DNA from: Mycolicibacterium peregrinum
GTDB lineage: Bacteria; Actinomycetota; Actinomycetes; Mycobacteriales; Mycobacteriaceae
Direction of reading: 5' to 3'
Length of the DNA: 64,000 nt
Assembly: GCF_001665625.1 (NCBI RefSeq)
Contig: NZ_LZSY01000205.1
Coordinates: 1 to 64,000 of the forward strand
The notes below the pieces were generated by a model, which searched no databases, had not been told where the DNA came from, and saw only the letters and a list, made by a program, of their open reading frames with translations. A program made the position numbers and the translations under genes. Positions 16,509 through 25,349 of the stretch are shown one piece after another. The stretch's first letter is position 1. Every line of letters starts with the position of its first letter.

Positions 16509-16937
16509 TCACCACCAGCGGCGCTTGCTGACGTAGTACACGCCTGGGTGGGTGCAGTTGTGTTCTGGGCAGTGCTGGCCGTCTGGGGTGCCGGCGTTGC
16601 AGATCCAATGTCTTGACGCTGGAGTGTGGCCGTGGCGGGCGGCTTTGGTGGGGTTGAGCGGGATGCCGAGGTGTTCGGCGGCGGCGATGGCGATGGCGTC
16701 GATTTTGTCGGAGCGTGCGCGGTTGCAGGCGCGGTGGGATGGGCCGACGTTGGCTTCGATGTTGGGTCCGCCGTTGGCGATTTGTAGGAGGTGGTCCATT
16801 TGGAAGGACCAGGGCTCGGTGTGGTGGGCGGTGTAGTCGATGGGTTGGCCGCAGATGTGGCAGTCGTCGCCACGGTTACGGATCCGGGTGCGGAGCCGTT
16901 TGGTTGTGGCGTCGTTCTCGCGCGGTGGAGACTTCAT
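16509..16937 (-). CDS. HNH endonuclease
   Basis: A 142-residue nuclease of the HNH superfamily. It has a first CxxC pair (CHICGQP), the central FQMDHLLQIANGGPNIEANVGPSHRACNRARSDK (the D-H of the HNH core and the conserved N), and a C-terminal cysteine cluster (WICNAGTPDGQHCPEHNC) that could hold a second zinc. Phage HNH proteins often assist packaging terminases, but no terminase is present here, so its job is open (homing, helper-phage interference or packaging with a helper). Its ATG overlaps the upstream gene's stop by four bases. Confidence 0.85.
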   Translation of the reverse strand: MKSPPRENDATTKRLRTRIRNRGDDCHICGQPIDYTAHHTEPWSFQMDHLLQIANGGPNIEANVGPSHRACNRARSDKIDAIAIAAAEHLGIPLNPTKAARHGHTPASRHWICNAGTPDGQHCPEHNCTHPGVYYVSKRRWW

Positions 16938-17215
16938 TGTCCATCGAGGGCGGCTGCGAGCTGCTTTTCCAGTTGAGCCTCCACGAGTTCCTTGTCATCG
17001 TTGGCTTGGGAGAGGCCCATGCCGATGACTGCGCCGGCGAGGACGCGGGAGATTCCGCGCCAGCAGTGCGGGCAGTCTCCGATCTCGTCGTAGAGAATTT
17101 CGACCGCGCTGTCGTCTTCTCGGATGTCGGCCAGTGCCAGCCGGAGTGCGCGGGGTAGGTCGTAGCGGTTGGCGCGGCGGTCGTAGTCGGGTTCGGCGCA
17201 GCGGTTGTCGGTCAT
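16934..17215 (-). CDS. Small phage protein with CPHC motif (93 aa)
   Basis: ATG 17215 is preceded by AAGGAGAC, which decides the start over an ATG five codons earlier. The 93-residue product contains a single CPHC motif in IGDCPHCWRGISRVLAGAVIGMG, suggesting a metal or thiol site, and a C-terminal amphipathic helix. It starts 12 bases past the tape-measure stop and overlaps the HNH start, so it is co-translated with both. No family is recognised. Confidence 0.65.
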   Translation of the reverse strand: MTDNRCAEPDYDRRANRYDLPRALRLALADIREDDSAVEILYDEIGDCPHCWRGISRVLAGAVIGMGLSQANDDKELVEAQLEKQLAAALDGQ

Positions 17216-17226
17216 GGGTGTCTCCT

Positions 17227-20139
17227 TCATGGACGGCCTTGGTATTGGAGTGCGTTGTAGCGCTGGACTTTGAGGAGTTGGTTACCGATCTCTTCGGGTC
17301 CGTAGCCGGTGATGCTGCCGACGGTAATGCCGCCGCCACCTTCTGCGGGGTGCAAATCCTCGGGATTGGGTGGGGCGAGGTTGGCCTGCGGAGCGGCTGG
17401 GGCCTGCGGGGTGACCGGTTCGACTGGCTGCTGCCCGGCGGCCTGCGGTTGGTCGCCGCCCTGCTGCGCCTGCTCCAGGCTCGTTGTAGCTGCCGACGTC
17501 AACCCTTGCGGCATGAACGCCGTGGGATCTGTCGACAACCAACGCGGCGCCCCGAACGGGGTCAACTGCTCAACCAGTGCGTCTGTGCCGATACCGAGCA
17601 TCTGAGCCCCGTACGAGACACCGCGCTTAGCGGCGTTGGCGCCCATGCCAATTGCTAGGGCTGCGCCTTGACCAGATCCGGGGGCTCCGAACGCGCCTAT
17701 GCTGGCTGCGGTTGAGGCTGCGGATGCGGCCTGGTCGATCAATCCGTTGATGGCCTCGGCGCCCATGTTGTAGATGCCCGACATGAATGATGTGCCGGCG
17801 ACGCTGGTGTTGCCTGCGCCGGCAGGAATATAGCCCTCGGTGCGGCCGGAATCGGTTGGTGTGGCGCCTGTTCCTGGGGTCACGGGTTGCCCGTCGGCAC
17901 CGACTGGGCCTGGGGCGGCGCCGGCGGTCATGCCGTGAGCTGCACCGTTGGCTTGCAGGTCGCCCATGTCCCCGGAGTTGGGGGGTTCGTAGTACCACTG
18001 CTGGGTGAAGTCGTTGGCGCCCTTGGCCCCTGCGCCGTACATCGATCCGGCGCCGCCGGAGTTTTCGACATTGACACCGTTGGGCAGGGTGCCTGCCATA
18101 TGCCCGTTGGACCCTGAGCCGCCGTTGGTGCCGATGTTCAACGCGCCGGGCTTGTAGCCCTTCTTGAACCCGAGAGCGGCGAAATCGGAGTCGGTGGTGA
18201 AGTAGCGTCCGGGAGGGAGTCCGGCCATGCGGGCGTAGATCTGCGACATGTACATCGAGCAGTCGAACGGCCCGAACTGATAGGCCTTTCCGGCGTTGTC
18301 GTAGGCGTAGTCGATGGCGCCGACGGGGCCGCCGTCCTTGAATCCAGGGATGGCGCCGGCGCGGGCCATGGCGCGCAGTTGGTACATCGCGCCCTGACCG
18401 CCGACTGCATCGACTTCCTCGGCGGTCCACATGTGCTCACCCGGGGCGCCGAACATCAGCACCGAGTCTTTGCCTTTGGGGCCAGCTCCGCGGATAGGTC
18501 CACCGATGGCGCGGTGTGGAATCTTCTTGGTCGGGTCGTAGGGTACGTATCCGGGAATCAGGCTGACCGGGTCCCGGGGATCGCTCGGTGCCGCCGTAGC
18601 GCCAGGCGTCAGCATTCCGTGACTTGGATCAAGCGGCGGCAAGCCGCGGTGTTCACGACTTTGCGCCGGCGTCGGCGCCGGGACCTCGAATCCGGGGATC
18701 TTCGAGGCACTTCCACCATTCTGCGACTCTCGGCCTGGAATGATGCGGCCCTTGTCATCACGCCGCTGAACCTCGGGGTGATTGTCCGACCACTCGTTGA
18801 ATGCGTTCGAAGCCAACACACTGCCACCGCCCAGCAGGGCGATCAGCCAGGCTGGGGCGGTAATGGCCGCGAGGCTGGCTGACGTGGCCGTTGCGCCGGC
18901 GGCCGCCGAAGCCGGGATTTCGACCTTCAGTAGGGTGCTGATTGTCTTGAGGCTGGTGATGAGTCCGGCGACACCCTCAATGGTCTTCCACGCCACGAAC
19001 GCACCCGCCACCGCTTTGATGAGGCCGGGATGTTCCTTCAAGAATCCCGAGACTTCCAGGATTGCGCCACCCAGGTCTTTGGCGACACCGATACCGACGT
19101 CGAAGTACTGCTTGATGTCGTTTTGGTGGGCGAGGACCCAGGCGCCCATCTCGTTGAGTTCGTCGGTGATGCGCTGCACCGCGGCAGCGGCGTCGGAGCC
19201 GTCTTTGGCTGGGTCCATGCCGAGGATGGGGGCCAGGAAGTTGGCGCCCAAGCGGGCAATGGAGGCCTTCATGTTCTCGATGGAGCCTTCGAGACTCTGA
19301 CCCATGTTCTTTGCAGCGCCACCGATGTGGGTTTCGATCGCCGTCTGGAACGTTTGAGCGTCAACTTTGCCGTCCTGCACCATCTTCGACAAGGCCTCAC
19401 CGCTGACGCCGTACGCCTCTTGTAGCCACGTAAAGATCGGCAGGCCACGGTCTGCGAGCTGCTGCAGATCGTCGGTGTAGGCCTTGCCGTTGGTCTGCAC
19501 CTTGTTGAAGATGGAGCCCATGTCGTCGAGCGAGGTGCCGGCGACCGCAGCGGCATCCGCCGCGGTGGACAGGTATTTGGTGAGGTCCTTGCCGGGTTTG
19601 ATGCCGGCCGCCACTGCGGAGGCCGCGGTGTTGGCGGCCTTGTCGAGGGAGAACGCGGTGCCCTTCACTGAGTCGGTGGCCGACTGCATGATGGTGTTGA
19701 CGTCTTCGGCTGAGTTGCCGAGGGCTTTCAGTTTGAAGCGGGCGTTGTCGATGCTCTTGAGTCGTTCGAAACCTGATGTGAGGGCATAGGTTAAAGCGCC
19801 CACGGCTGCGGTGGCACCCGCGGCGGCGACGCCGATACCGGCTTTCATTCCCATGCCGATGCCCTTGCCGATGGGAGTGCCGATAGCGCGCCCGATCTGC
19901 TCCCCGCGGATAGATGACTTCAGTGCCCGTTCGTATTCGGCTGCGGCGTCCGCGCCGGCCCTGGCTGCGGAGTTCTTCGTTCCGGACAGGCCCGCATCGA
20001 GGTTTTTGGAGATTGTCTTCGCGGTGCGTCCAGATGCCTTGTCAGCCTCGGCGAACACCGAATTGATGCTTTTGGAGAGCTTCGCCGTGTCGCCAACGAG
20101 GCTGACGTAGGCGGTGGCGAGTTCGATTCCGTTTGCCAT
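17227..20139 (-). CDS. Tape-measure protein with NlpC/P60-like peptidase domain
   Basis: A 970-residue protein. Residues 1-320 match siphovirus tape measures: a coiled N-terminus, glycine-rich hydrophobic stretches (IGKGIGMGMKAGIGVAAAGATAA), then DAAAVAGTSLDDMGSIFNKVQTNGKAYTDDLQQLADRGLPIFTWL, which is typical of mycobacteriophage and TP901-type tape measures. Hydrophobic segments follow to residue 450. Around residues 605-720 there is a peptidase-like domain with Cys627 in QFGPFDCSMYMS and His680 in SNGHMAGTLP. Length would set a tail of about 145 nm by the usual 0.15 nm per residue rule. No tail-tube, chaperone or minor tail gene flanks it, which is unusual. Confidence 0.88.
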   Translation of the reverse strand: MANGIELATAYVSLVGDTAKLSKSINSVFAEADKASGRTAKTISKNLDAGLSGTKNSAARAGADAAAEYERALKSSIRGEQIGRAIGTPIGKGIGMGMKAGIGVAAAGATAAVGALTYALTSGFERLKSIDNARFKLKALGNSAEDVNTIMQSATDSVKGTAFSLDKAANTAASAVAAGIKPGKDLTKYLSTAADAAAVAGTSLDDMGSIFNKVQTNGKAYTDDLQQLADRGLPIFTWLQEAYGVSGEALSKMVQDGKVDAQTFQTAIETHIGGAAKNMGQSLEGSIENMKASIARLGANFLAPILGMDPAKDGSDAAAAVQRITDELNEMGAWVLAHQNDIKQYFDVGIGVAKDLGGAILEVSGFLKEHPGLIKAVAGAFVAWKTIEGVAGLITSLKTISTLLKVEIPASAAAGATATSASLAAITAPAWLIALLGGGSVLASNAFNEWSDNHPEVQRRDDKGRIIPGRESQNGGSASKIPGFEVPAPTPAQSREHRGLPPLDPSHGMLTPGATAAPSDPRDPVSLIPGYVPYDPTKKIPHRAIGGPIRGAGPKGKDSVLMFGAPGEHMWTAEEVDAVGGQGAMYQLRAMARAGAIPGFKDGGPVGAIDYAYDNAGKAYQFGPFDCSMYMSQIYARMAGLPPGRYFTTDSDFAALGFKKGYKPGALNIGTNGGSGSNGHMAGTLPNGVNVENSGGAGSMYGAGAKGANDFTQQWYYEPPNSGDMGDLQANGAAHGMTAGAAPGPVGADGQPVTPGTGATPTDSGRTEGYIPAGAGNTSVAGTSFMSGIYNMGAEAINGLIDQAASAASTAASIGAFGAPGSGQGAALAIGMGANAAKRGVSYGAQMLGIGTDALVEQLTPFGAPRWLSTDPTAFMPQGLTSAATTSLEQAQQGGDQPQAAGQQPVEPVTPQAPAAPQANLAPPNPEDLHPAEGGGGITVGSITGYGPEEIGNQLLKVQRYNALQYQGRP

Positions 20140-20192
20140 TCGAGGTTCACCTTCTAGGCGTTAAGTTGGCTGGGCCTGAAGGAATTTGGGGG

Positions 20193-20241
20193 TCCCAGGG
20201 CCGGCGGGTCGAAGCACCACCTACGCTCACCGGCCCTGGGA
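20193..20241 (-). terminator. GC-rich hairpin upstream of the tape-measure gene
   Basis: TCCCAGGGCCGG at 20193 pairs with CCGGCCCTGGGA ending at 20241, a perfect 12-bp stem with a 25-base loop. It sits between the 293-aa gene and the tape-measure start, so it may stop or attenuate transcription entering the tape-measure gene. No T-run follows. Confidence 0.5.
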
Positions 20242-20262
20242 GGCTCATGCGTTCGCCGGTAC

Positions 20263-21144
20263 CTAGACCGGCTCGTTGATGCGGAACGGGTTGACCCTGG
20301 TGTCTTCGACGAGTTCACCGTTGATCGTGCTGTAGGTCTTGGAGCGGACGGCGTCGAGGCCGGCCCACGCCTCTTCAGCCCACGCCCGGACCCGCTCGCG
20401 GGCCTCGTCGAGGGTGTGCAGCTTCGGGGTCACCCGCAGCCACGGGCTGGTCCGCACATCGCCTACCGGGTGGGGGTTCGCGAAGATCGCCGTACCGGCA
20501 TGTATGTCGTTGGCCGCGCACATAACGGCCCGATCATCGAGCGGCCGAGTGTTGCCCTTCAACGTGATGTCCCGATCCCGCGGGTTGTCGATCAAGGGGA
20601 ACGTGCCGCTGTTGATGCCGAACGAAGCGGCGATAGCGGCCACCTGATTGAGCCTGTGCAGCAGATCCGGCAGTGAGCGCCACGCGTTCAGTTCCTTGGT
20701 ACTGGCACTGGTCACAAGCGCTTCGTCGGTGGCGCTGGTGTCGACCACGTCGAGGGCCTGGCGAAGCTTGTCGGCGGCCCCGTCGAAGAGCGGTCGCAAG
20801 CCGTCCAGGATAACGTCCCCTTCACCCTCGGTGAGTGCGTCGTGGAATCGCTTGAGGAAGAGGCGTTCGGACTTGCGTGCCAGGGTGGAGCGGTATTCGG
20901 CCACCGAGGTTTGCGCGGCCGCGGCGGTGCACAACTCGTCAATCTTGCCCTCTGTGAGCTCACCGGCGATTGCGGCGTCCACGATGGTGCGGGCCGGATC
21001 CTGCGACCCGGCAGGCTGGGTAAGGATCTCGTAGTTCTTGCACAGGTTGGACAGTTGTTGCGGAACAGCGACGTTGAGTCCCTCGACTGCCCAGATGAGG
21101 CTTTGTGCGTCGCGCATTCTTGTGTTCTGGGGAAGTGTCGGCAT
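20263..21144 (-). CDS. Hypothetical protein of the phage-like element (293 aa)
   Basis: A 293-residue, mainly helical soluble protein starting MPTLPQNTRMRDAQSLIWAVEGLNVAVPQQL. No signal or membrane segment is present. The central part (KSERLFLKRFHDALTEGEGDVILDGLRPLFDGAADKLRQAL) looks coiled. The C-terminal part includes a run of loops (LIDNPRDRDITLKGNTRPLDDRAVMCAANDIHAGTAIFANP). Its ATG overlaps the stop of the 57-aa gene by one base, indicating coupling. I do not recognise it; position before the tape measure could mean a structural or interference role, but that is inference. Confidence 0.6.
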   Translation of the reverse strand: MPTLPQNTRMRDAQSLIWAVEGLNVAVPQQLSNLCKNYEILTQPAGSQDPARTIVDAAIAGELTEGKIDELCTAAAAQTSVAEYRSTLARKSERLFLKRFHDALTEGEGDVILDGLRPLFDGAADKLRQALDVVDTSATDEALVTSASTKELNAWRSLPDLLHRLNQVAAIAASFGINSGTFPLIDNPRDRDITLKGNTRPLDDRAVMCAANDIHAGTAIFANPHPVGDVRTSPWLRVTPKLHTLDEARERVRAWAEEAWAGLDAVRSKTYSTINGELVEDTRVNPFRINEPV

Positions 21145-21317
21145 TAGCGTTCTCCTCGGTCGGTGGCGTAGCCCCAGGTGGCGGGGTAGGAGGATGACTC
21201 GCCGCCGGCCTCCCGTACCTCCTCCATGAGGGCACTGCGATCGTTGGCGGGCAGGTCGGTCAGGTACCGCTTGATCGCATCACGCAGAACCGGGTCCGGC
21301 TGGTCTGGCTGGCTCAC
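21144..21317 (-). CDS. Small phage protein (57 aa)
   Basis: GTG 21317 opens a 58-codon frame whose TAA overlaps the next gene's ATG by one base (TAATG arrangement). The product starts MSQPDQPDPVLRDAIKRYLTDLPAND and ends SSSYPATWGYATDRGER. It is hydrophilic with one likely amphipathic helix. The start overlaps the HTH gene's stop by four bases, a coupling seen throughout this operon, which supports it as a real gene. Function unknown. Confidence 0.65.
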   Translation of the reverse strand: MSQPDQPDPVLRDAIKRYLTDLPANDRSALMEEVREAGGESSSYPATWGYATDRGER

Positions 21318-21649
21318 GATGCCCTCCTAGATTGGGCGTATTCCGTTACGGCAGTGCGGCTGTAGGTCCACCGGCCGGCCACCTTGTGACCGTCAAGATC
21401 GGCGGACAGGCGGCGGGCGGTCCGTGGACTGCAACCCAGGATCACCGCGGCCCGCTCGGTACTGATCAGATCGTCGGGATCCTGTACTGATTGTGTTGGG
21501 ACAGCGACACTTTGATGTCCGCTACAGGACACGTACCGCAGGAGGTCCCGCACCCGCTCAGGTATTGGTGCGCCGAGACGCTGCCGGTTCAGCATCACCT
21601 CAGCCACCACATCACGAATCAAACGAGCTTGGCTATCACTGATTTCCAT
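21314..21649 (-). CDS. HTH DNA-binding protein of the phage-like element
   Basis: From ATG 21649 the product is 111 residues. The C-terminal part LISTERAAVILGCSPRTARRLSADLDGHKVAGRWTYSRTAVTEYAQSRR is a MerR/excisionase-type winged HTH. The N-terminal half EISDSQARLIRDVVAEVMLNRQR resembles the start of the immunity-type proteins that sit in this position in phiRv-like elements. It may act as a second regulator or a replication-initiation cofactor. It overlaps the DUF2637 gene at both ends of the junction. Confidence 0.7.
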   Translation of the reverse strand: MEISDSQARLIRDVVAEVMLNRQRLGAPIPERVRDLLRYVSCSGHQSVAVPTQSVQDPDDLISTERAAVILGCSPRTARRLSADLDGHKVAGRWTYSRTAVTEYAQSRRAS

Positions 21650-22331
21650 CGCCACAGCCGATCTCCTGGTGTTCGAGGATGCGGGTAACGGTGCTGTAGC
21701 CGACCTTGAGACGGCGGGCGATCATGCTGGGCGCGGCGCCGGCCGATTGTTCGGCGAGTACTTCAGCAACACGTTCGGGTGAGATACGGACGATGCCTTG
21801 CGCAACGATGCGAGCGGCGGCCAGGTGGTGTGCATCAGGTGCGGTGTCAGTGTGCACGGTGTTGTGCACCTCAACATGCACGGCGCCCGGAAGCTGGTCG
21901 TTTGGTGGCGCAACATGCTGTGCATGCAGGTACTGACCCCGTTCGGCGTTGGTGAGCGCCAGTATCGCCACGAGACTGCCCGTCATCCCGAGGTCGACGA
22001 TGAGCGGCACGATCCACGCGATGACGTTCGGGATCGCCGCCCAGGTGACGACGAGGTCGCGCAGTTGCACGAAGTTCACCACGAACGCCAGCGCGGCCAG
22101 TGTGACGGCGATGCACAGAGCCGCGCGATATGCGCCGCCGACCAGACCGGCTTGCGCCAGGGCGTGCACACCGTAGGTTGCGGCGAGTTGGATAGCGACG
22201 GTGAAGAACGCGACTGCCGAGGCGATCACAGGCGATGGTGCAGCACCGAGAACGGCGTGCGTGACGGTGCCGAGTGTGGACACCGCTGCGGATCCGGCAA
22301 GCCAGCACCAGAAGAAACGGGCGGCACTCAT
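21636..22331 (-). CDS. DUF2637 membrane protein with C-terminal HTH
   Basis: A 231-residue protein. Four hydrophobic helices occupy residues 8-125 (including FFWCWLAGSAAVSTLG, VIASAVAFFTVAIQLAATYGVHAL and WIVPLIVDLGMTGSLVAILAL), matching DUF2637, a family found on actinobacterial plasmids and phages. The C-terminal segment ISPERVAEVLAEQSAGAAPSMIARRLKVGYSTVTRILEHQ is a resolvase-like HTH. So it looks like a membrane-anchored DNA-binding protein that could tether the element's DNA to the membrane. It overlaps the DUF3987 gene by four bases. Confidence 0.78.
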   Translation of the reverse strand: MSAARFFWCWLAGSAAVSTLGTVTHAVLGAAPSPVIASAVAFFTVAIQLAATYGVHALAQAGLVGGAYRAALCIAVTLAALAFVVNFVQLRDLVVTWAAIPNVIAWIVPLIVDLGMTGSLVAILALTNAERGQYLHAQHVAPPNDQLPGAVHVEVHNTVHTDTAPDAHHLAAARIVAQGIVRISPERVAEVLAEQSAGAAPSMIARRLKVGYSTVTRILEHQEIGCGDGNQ

Positions 22332-24103
22332 GCTGTCTCCACAGTCGGACTGAGCGTCCAGATCCGCTTGACGGCACTGTCACCTTCGGCCGGGATGGAT
22401 GAGACGCGGTCGTGATTGAGGGCAGCGTGGCGGGCCGCCGTCCACGTGTAACCGGCTGCTTGGGCTGCAGTGCGGAACTCCTCGCGGTCGATACTCTCTA
22501 CGCCCTCCGGGAGGCTGTCGATGTAGTCGTCAACCCAGGCTTTGGCCGGGCGGTAGGCGGACTGTGCAGTGCCAGTGATGGACCAGGTGGAGGAACGGGG
22601 CGACCGGGCGATCACTGTTACTGACGAGCACCTGCTAGCAGCTGTTCGCAGGGCTTCGATTGGGTATCCCGCGGCTTGCCCAGCCTCGAATACAGCAAAC
22701 GATTCGGCGGTCTCGTAACCCCTCGTCCGCAACTCTTCAATGTGGTTGATGAGCCATTCGCGAGCCGAGAGCTTCGGCCGCTCGGAATCGTTCGACCTGC
22801 GGGAATCCAGTTCGGTAACCGTTGCCTCTGGTTCACCCTGAACTTTCGGTTCACCCATGTTGAACTGCGGATATTGACCCTGAACCGGGGGTTCACCCTG
22901 AACTTCTGTCAGTCGGTACCGGACCCCGCGGTCAACGGCGATAGTGACCACCCGGCCCTCATGTTCCAGCAAAGACACGGCTTGGTCGAACAGGTCCCGT
23001 CGTTCCCGTTTTCCCATGCGGCTGCGGAGGGCATTGCCGGCCTGTTCGCCGTCGCGCTCAAGGGTGCGGATGATGCTGGTCTTCACACCGTCGAGTAGAC
23101 GGTTGTCGATGACGTCGTTGAACTCTGCCTGCCGCAGTGCACGCGCCCTGGCCTTCTCCCGATCGGCGCGCTTAGCCTCGGACAGGATCCAGTCGCGGGT
23201 GCGATCGGACACGGCCATGACGGCCTCCGATAGCTGCCAGTCGAGCTCGCTGACGACCGAGCGGTGGTGCATGACGGCCAGGACCGCAGCGACCTTGCAG
23301 CGGGTCAGAAGAGCGTGGCCGTCGAGGGCTTCGGAGTCGCCACGCTGGCGGGCAATGTGGGCGGCGATGACCGCCTGGGCGATCTCCTCGGGCCCGTACT
23401 CGATCTCTACCGGCTCGGTGCTCAGGCGCGCCCACGGGGGCAACGCGGTGTTGAGCGGGTCTGGATCGGGTGCCGGCGTGGCTGGCATGTCCGGGTCAGT
23501 GGTGGGGAACCACAAGAACCGCTGCGGGGTACCGCCGGAGGTGTCGGAGAAGATCACTCCGCAGTGACCGGGCTGGGCGCCGACCGAGAGGCAACACCGG
23601 TAGGAGTGGGCCTGGACGATCCGGGTGGTGGCATCGCTGGCGTTGGACTGTCCGAGCAGCTCTCCCATCGCCATGGACTTGAGCTGAGCGAGCAGGATGG
23701 AGCCCTGTCGGCCCGCGATGCCAGCCAGGGTGTCGATCTCAGGGACGCTGAAGATCGCCCGCGTGATCGGCTCCTGGCCTTCTTTTTTCGGCGGCACGAA
23801 CGTTGCCGCGATGCCCTCACCGGATCCGATGGGGCGTTCGATGATCGGGGCAGGCCAGACCTCGCGAGCGACCTTGTCGGAGATTCCCTTGCCGCCGCCG
23901 GATGGGGAGACGAACGCGGCCAGCAGGTTCAGGCTCGCGCGACCGCCGATGATGCCGGGCAACTGGACCTCGGGCCCCGTGGTGGCTGAGACTCGCAGTA
24001 GGACCGCGCCGAACACGGCCCATGGTGCTGCGTAGCGGGCACGGGCCCACTGGTAGATGGCTTTGAGTTCTGGTGTGGCGTTGAAGAATTCGGAGTCGGT
24101 CAA
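22328..24103 (-). CDS. DUF3987-like ATPase (phage replication primase-helicase type)
   Basis: A 591-residue protein. The N-terminal domain (residues 20-340) has the DUF3987 layout: FNATPELKAIYQWARARYAAPWAVFGAVLLR, the P-loop FVSPSGGGKGISDKVA near residue 90, and the acidic FSVPEIDTLAGIAGRQGS. The C-terminal 200 residues hold two winged-HTH-like segments (ESIDREEFRTAAQAAGYTWTAARHAALNHDRV). Such proteins are the usual replication ATPase of small actinobacterial prophages and integrative elements. It would allow the element to replicate after excision. It is intact and coupled by four-base overlaps to both neighbours. Confidence 0.75.
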   Translation of the reverse strand: MTDSEFFNATPELKAIYQWARARYAAPWAVFGAVLLRVSATTGPEVQLPGIIGGRASLNLLAAFVSPSGGGKGISDKVAREVWPAPIIERPIGSGEGIAATFVPPKKEGQEPITRAIFSVPEIDTLAGIAGRQGSILLAQLKSMAMGELLGQSNASDATTRIVQAHSYRCCLSVGAQPGHCGVIFSDTSGGTPQRFLWFPTTDPDMPATPAPDPDPLNTALPPWARLSTEPVEIEYGPEEIAQAVIAAHIARQRGDSEALDGHALLTRCKVAAVLAVMHHRSVVSELDWQLSEAVMAVSDRTRDWILSEAKRADREKARARALRQAEFNDVIDNRLLDGVKTSIIRTLERDGEQAGNALRSRMGKRERRDLFDQAVSLLEHEGRVVTIAVDRGVRYRLTEVQGEPPVQGQYPQFNMGEPKVQGEPEATVTELDSRRSNDSERPKLSAREWLINHIEELRTRGYETAESFAVFEAGQAAGYPIEALRTAASRCSSVTVIARSPRSSTWSITGTAQSAYRPAKAWVDDYIDSLPEGVESIDREEFRTAAQAAGYTWTAARHAALNHDRVSSIPAEGDSAVKRIWTLSPTVETA

Positions 24104-24588
24104 GATGCTCTCCTGGGAATGTAGGCGCCGCTGGTCACCGCGCGGGCGTGACGGAGTTGGGCGCGGGCTATTGCGGTCCAGTCGGCGGCGGTGCAGATCT
24201 TTTTGCTGGCGTCGGCAAGATGTTCTTGGCGGGTGTCGTTGGCGAGTGCTTCACGGACTCCGCCGAGGACCAGGGCCAGCAGCTTGCGGGCATCGTCGTC
24301 GGCCATCCCGCACCAGGCCGGCGTACCCGGCAGGGGCAGGTGGTTGAGGTCGGCATCGTGGCTGGCGGCAAGACGTTCGGCGTATCGATAGACCTCGAAC
24401 CAGCTCACCTGACGGGAGACGGTGTTCTTCTGAAGAACACCGTGTTCTGGAACTCGCCGTGGAAGGTTGAGGTCGAGATGGTCGACTGTCGACTTTCTCG
24501 ATTCCGCGACCAAGGTGTTGTCTACAACGTGCTGCGGAGAGCCCGCCCCGGTGAGGGGGCGGGACTCCACGTTGCGCTGGTTGGTCAC
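24100..24588 (-). CDS. DUF2742-like protein (phiRv1/phiRv2 type)
   Basis: A 162-residue protein. The segment VSWFEVYRYAERLAASHDADLNHLPLPGTPAWCGMADDDARKLLALVLGGV followed by ADASKKICTAADWTAIARAQ is like the DUF2742 proteins that I recall from phiRv1 and phiRv2. The first 45 residues (MTNQRNVESRPLTGAGSPQHVVDN) are a divergent, polar extension. Function is unknown; the family is confined to mycobacterial prophage-like elements and is a good marker of this element's ancestry. It is coupled to both neighbours by overlaps. Confidence 0.75.
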   Translation of the reverse strand: MTNQRNVESRPLTGAGSPQHVVDNTLVAESRKSTVDHLDLNLPRRVPEHGVLQKNTVSRQVSWFEVYRYAERLAASHDADLNHLPLPGTPAWCGMADDDARKLLALVLGGVREALANDTRQEHLADASKKICTAADWTAIARAQLRHARAVTSGAYIPRRAS

Positions 24589-25349
24589 CGGGTGGCGTCC
24601 TTGGCCTTCACTGCGCTGCGACCCGCGTAGGCGTTCTCCAGCGCTTCGATCAGACCGTTCACAATGGGTAGCTCGAACCGCTTAGGGTAGCCGCCGTTCT
24701 TGTCTTCGATCAGGTCCACCAGAAACTGTGTCAGCTTGGGCAACAGCACCTCTCGGCGCTGCCGCAGCAGCTCCAGGTGCCACACCCGCAGGCAGTCGAC
24801 ACACTCCATCCACTGCCATGACAAGCCCGTTTCCGGGTCTTCGTACTCCTGGTCGCGGACCTCTTGGGGGGCGATCTGAGAGTCATCGGATTCGTCAGCT
24901 CGGGACGGACCGTACGATGACGGATCGCGGTGAAGCTTCACCTTTCGCCCACACAGCGACGTTGTCTCGCGCCGGCCGGCGTCCCAGTCCTCCTGCGCAT
25001 CGGAGCCGTACCACAGGTGGCAGAGCTTGGGGTTTCGCAGCTGGCCCTGGTTGTACTTCCGGCGCACTTCGACAAGCTGCTCCGCGTTGAAGTGACCGTG
25101 CCCGTTCCCGGTAGCAACCCGCTGCATCATCTCGGCGTGATCACGGAAGCGGTCGCCCTCGGGGAGGATGATCGCGTGGGTGGTGACCCGGCCGCACTCC
25201 TGGCACTTGAGGTCACCAGTCTCCCGGTGCCAGTCCCGATTGATCGGGCCTGCCAGCCAGTAGTTCTCCGAGCGGTGGTTGCGTGGGCGGCGGCACGTCC
25301 GGACCGATCCGCAGGTGCAGCAAAGCGCCTTGAGCTTCTGATCGCTCAC
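24585..25349 (-). CDS. Zinc-binding phage protein (DUF6315-like)
   Basis: A 254-residue protein with several cysteine pairs: CCTCGSVRTC near residue 10, LKCQECGRVTTH near residue 48 and MECVDCLRVWH near residue 185. It also has KLCHLWYGSDAQEDWDAGRRETTSLCGRKVKLH. The pattern resembles phage proteins annotated as DUF6315 and suggests two or three zinc sites. It may bind nucleic acid. It is transcribed with the downstream DUF2742-like gene (four-base overlap) and begins four bases inside the next upstream gene. Confidence 0.65.
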   Translation of the reverse strand: MSDQKLKALCCTCGSVRTCRRPRNHRSENYWLAGPINRDWHRETGDLKCQECGRVTTHAIILPEGDRFRDHAEMMQRVATGNGHGHFNAEQLVEVRRKYNQGQLRNPKLCHLWYGSDAQEDWDAGRRETTSLCGRKVKLHRDPSSYGPSRADESDDSQIAPQEVRDQEYEDPETGLSWQWMECVDCLRVWHLELLRQRREVLLPKLTQFLVDLIEDKNGGYPKRFELPIVNGLIEALENAYAGRSAVKAKDATR

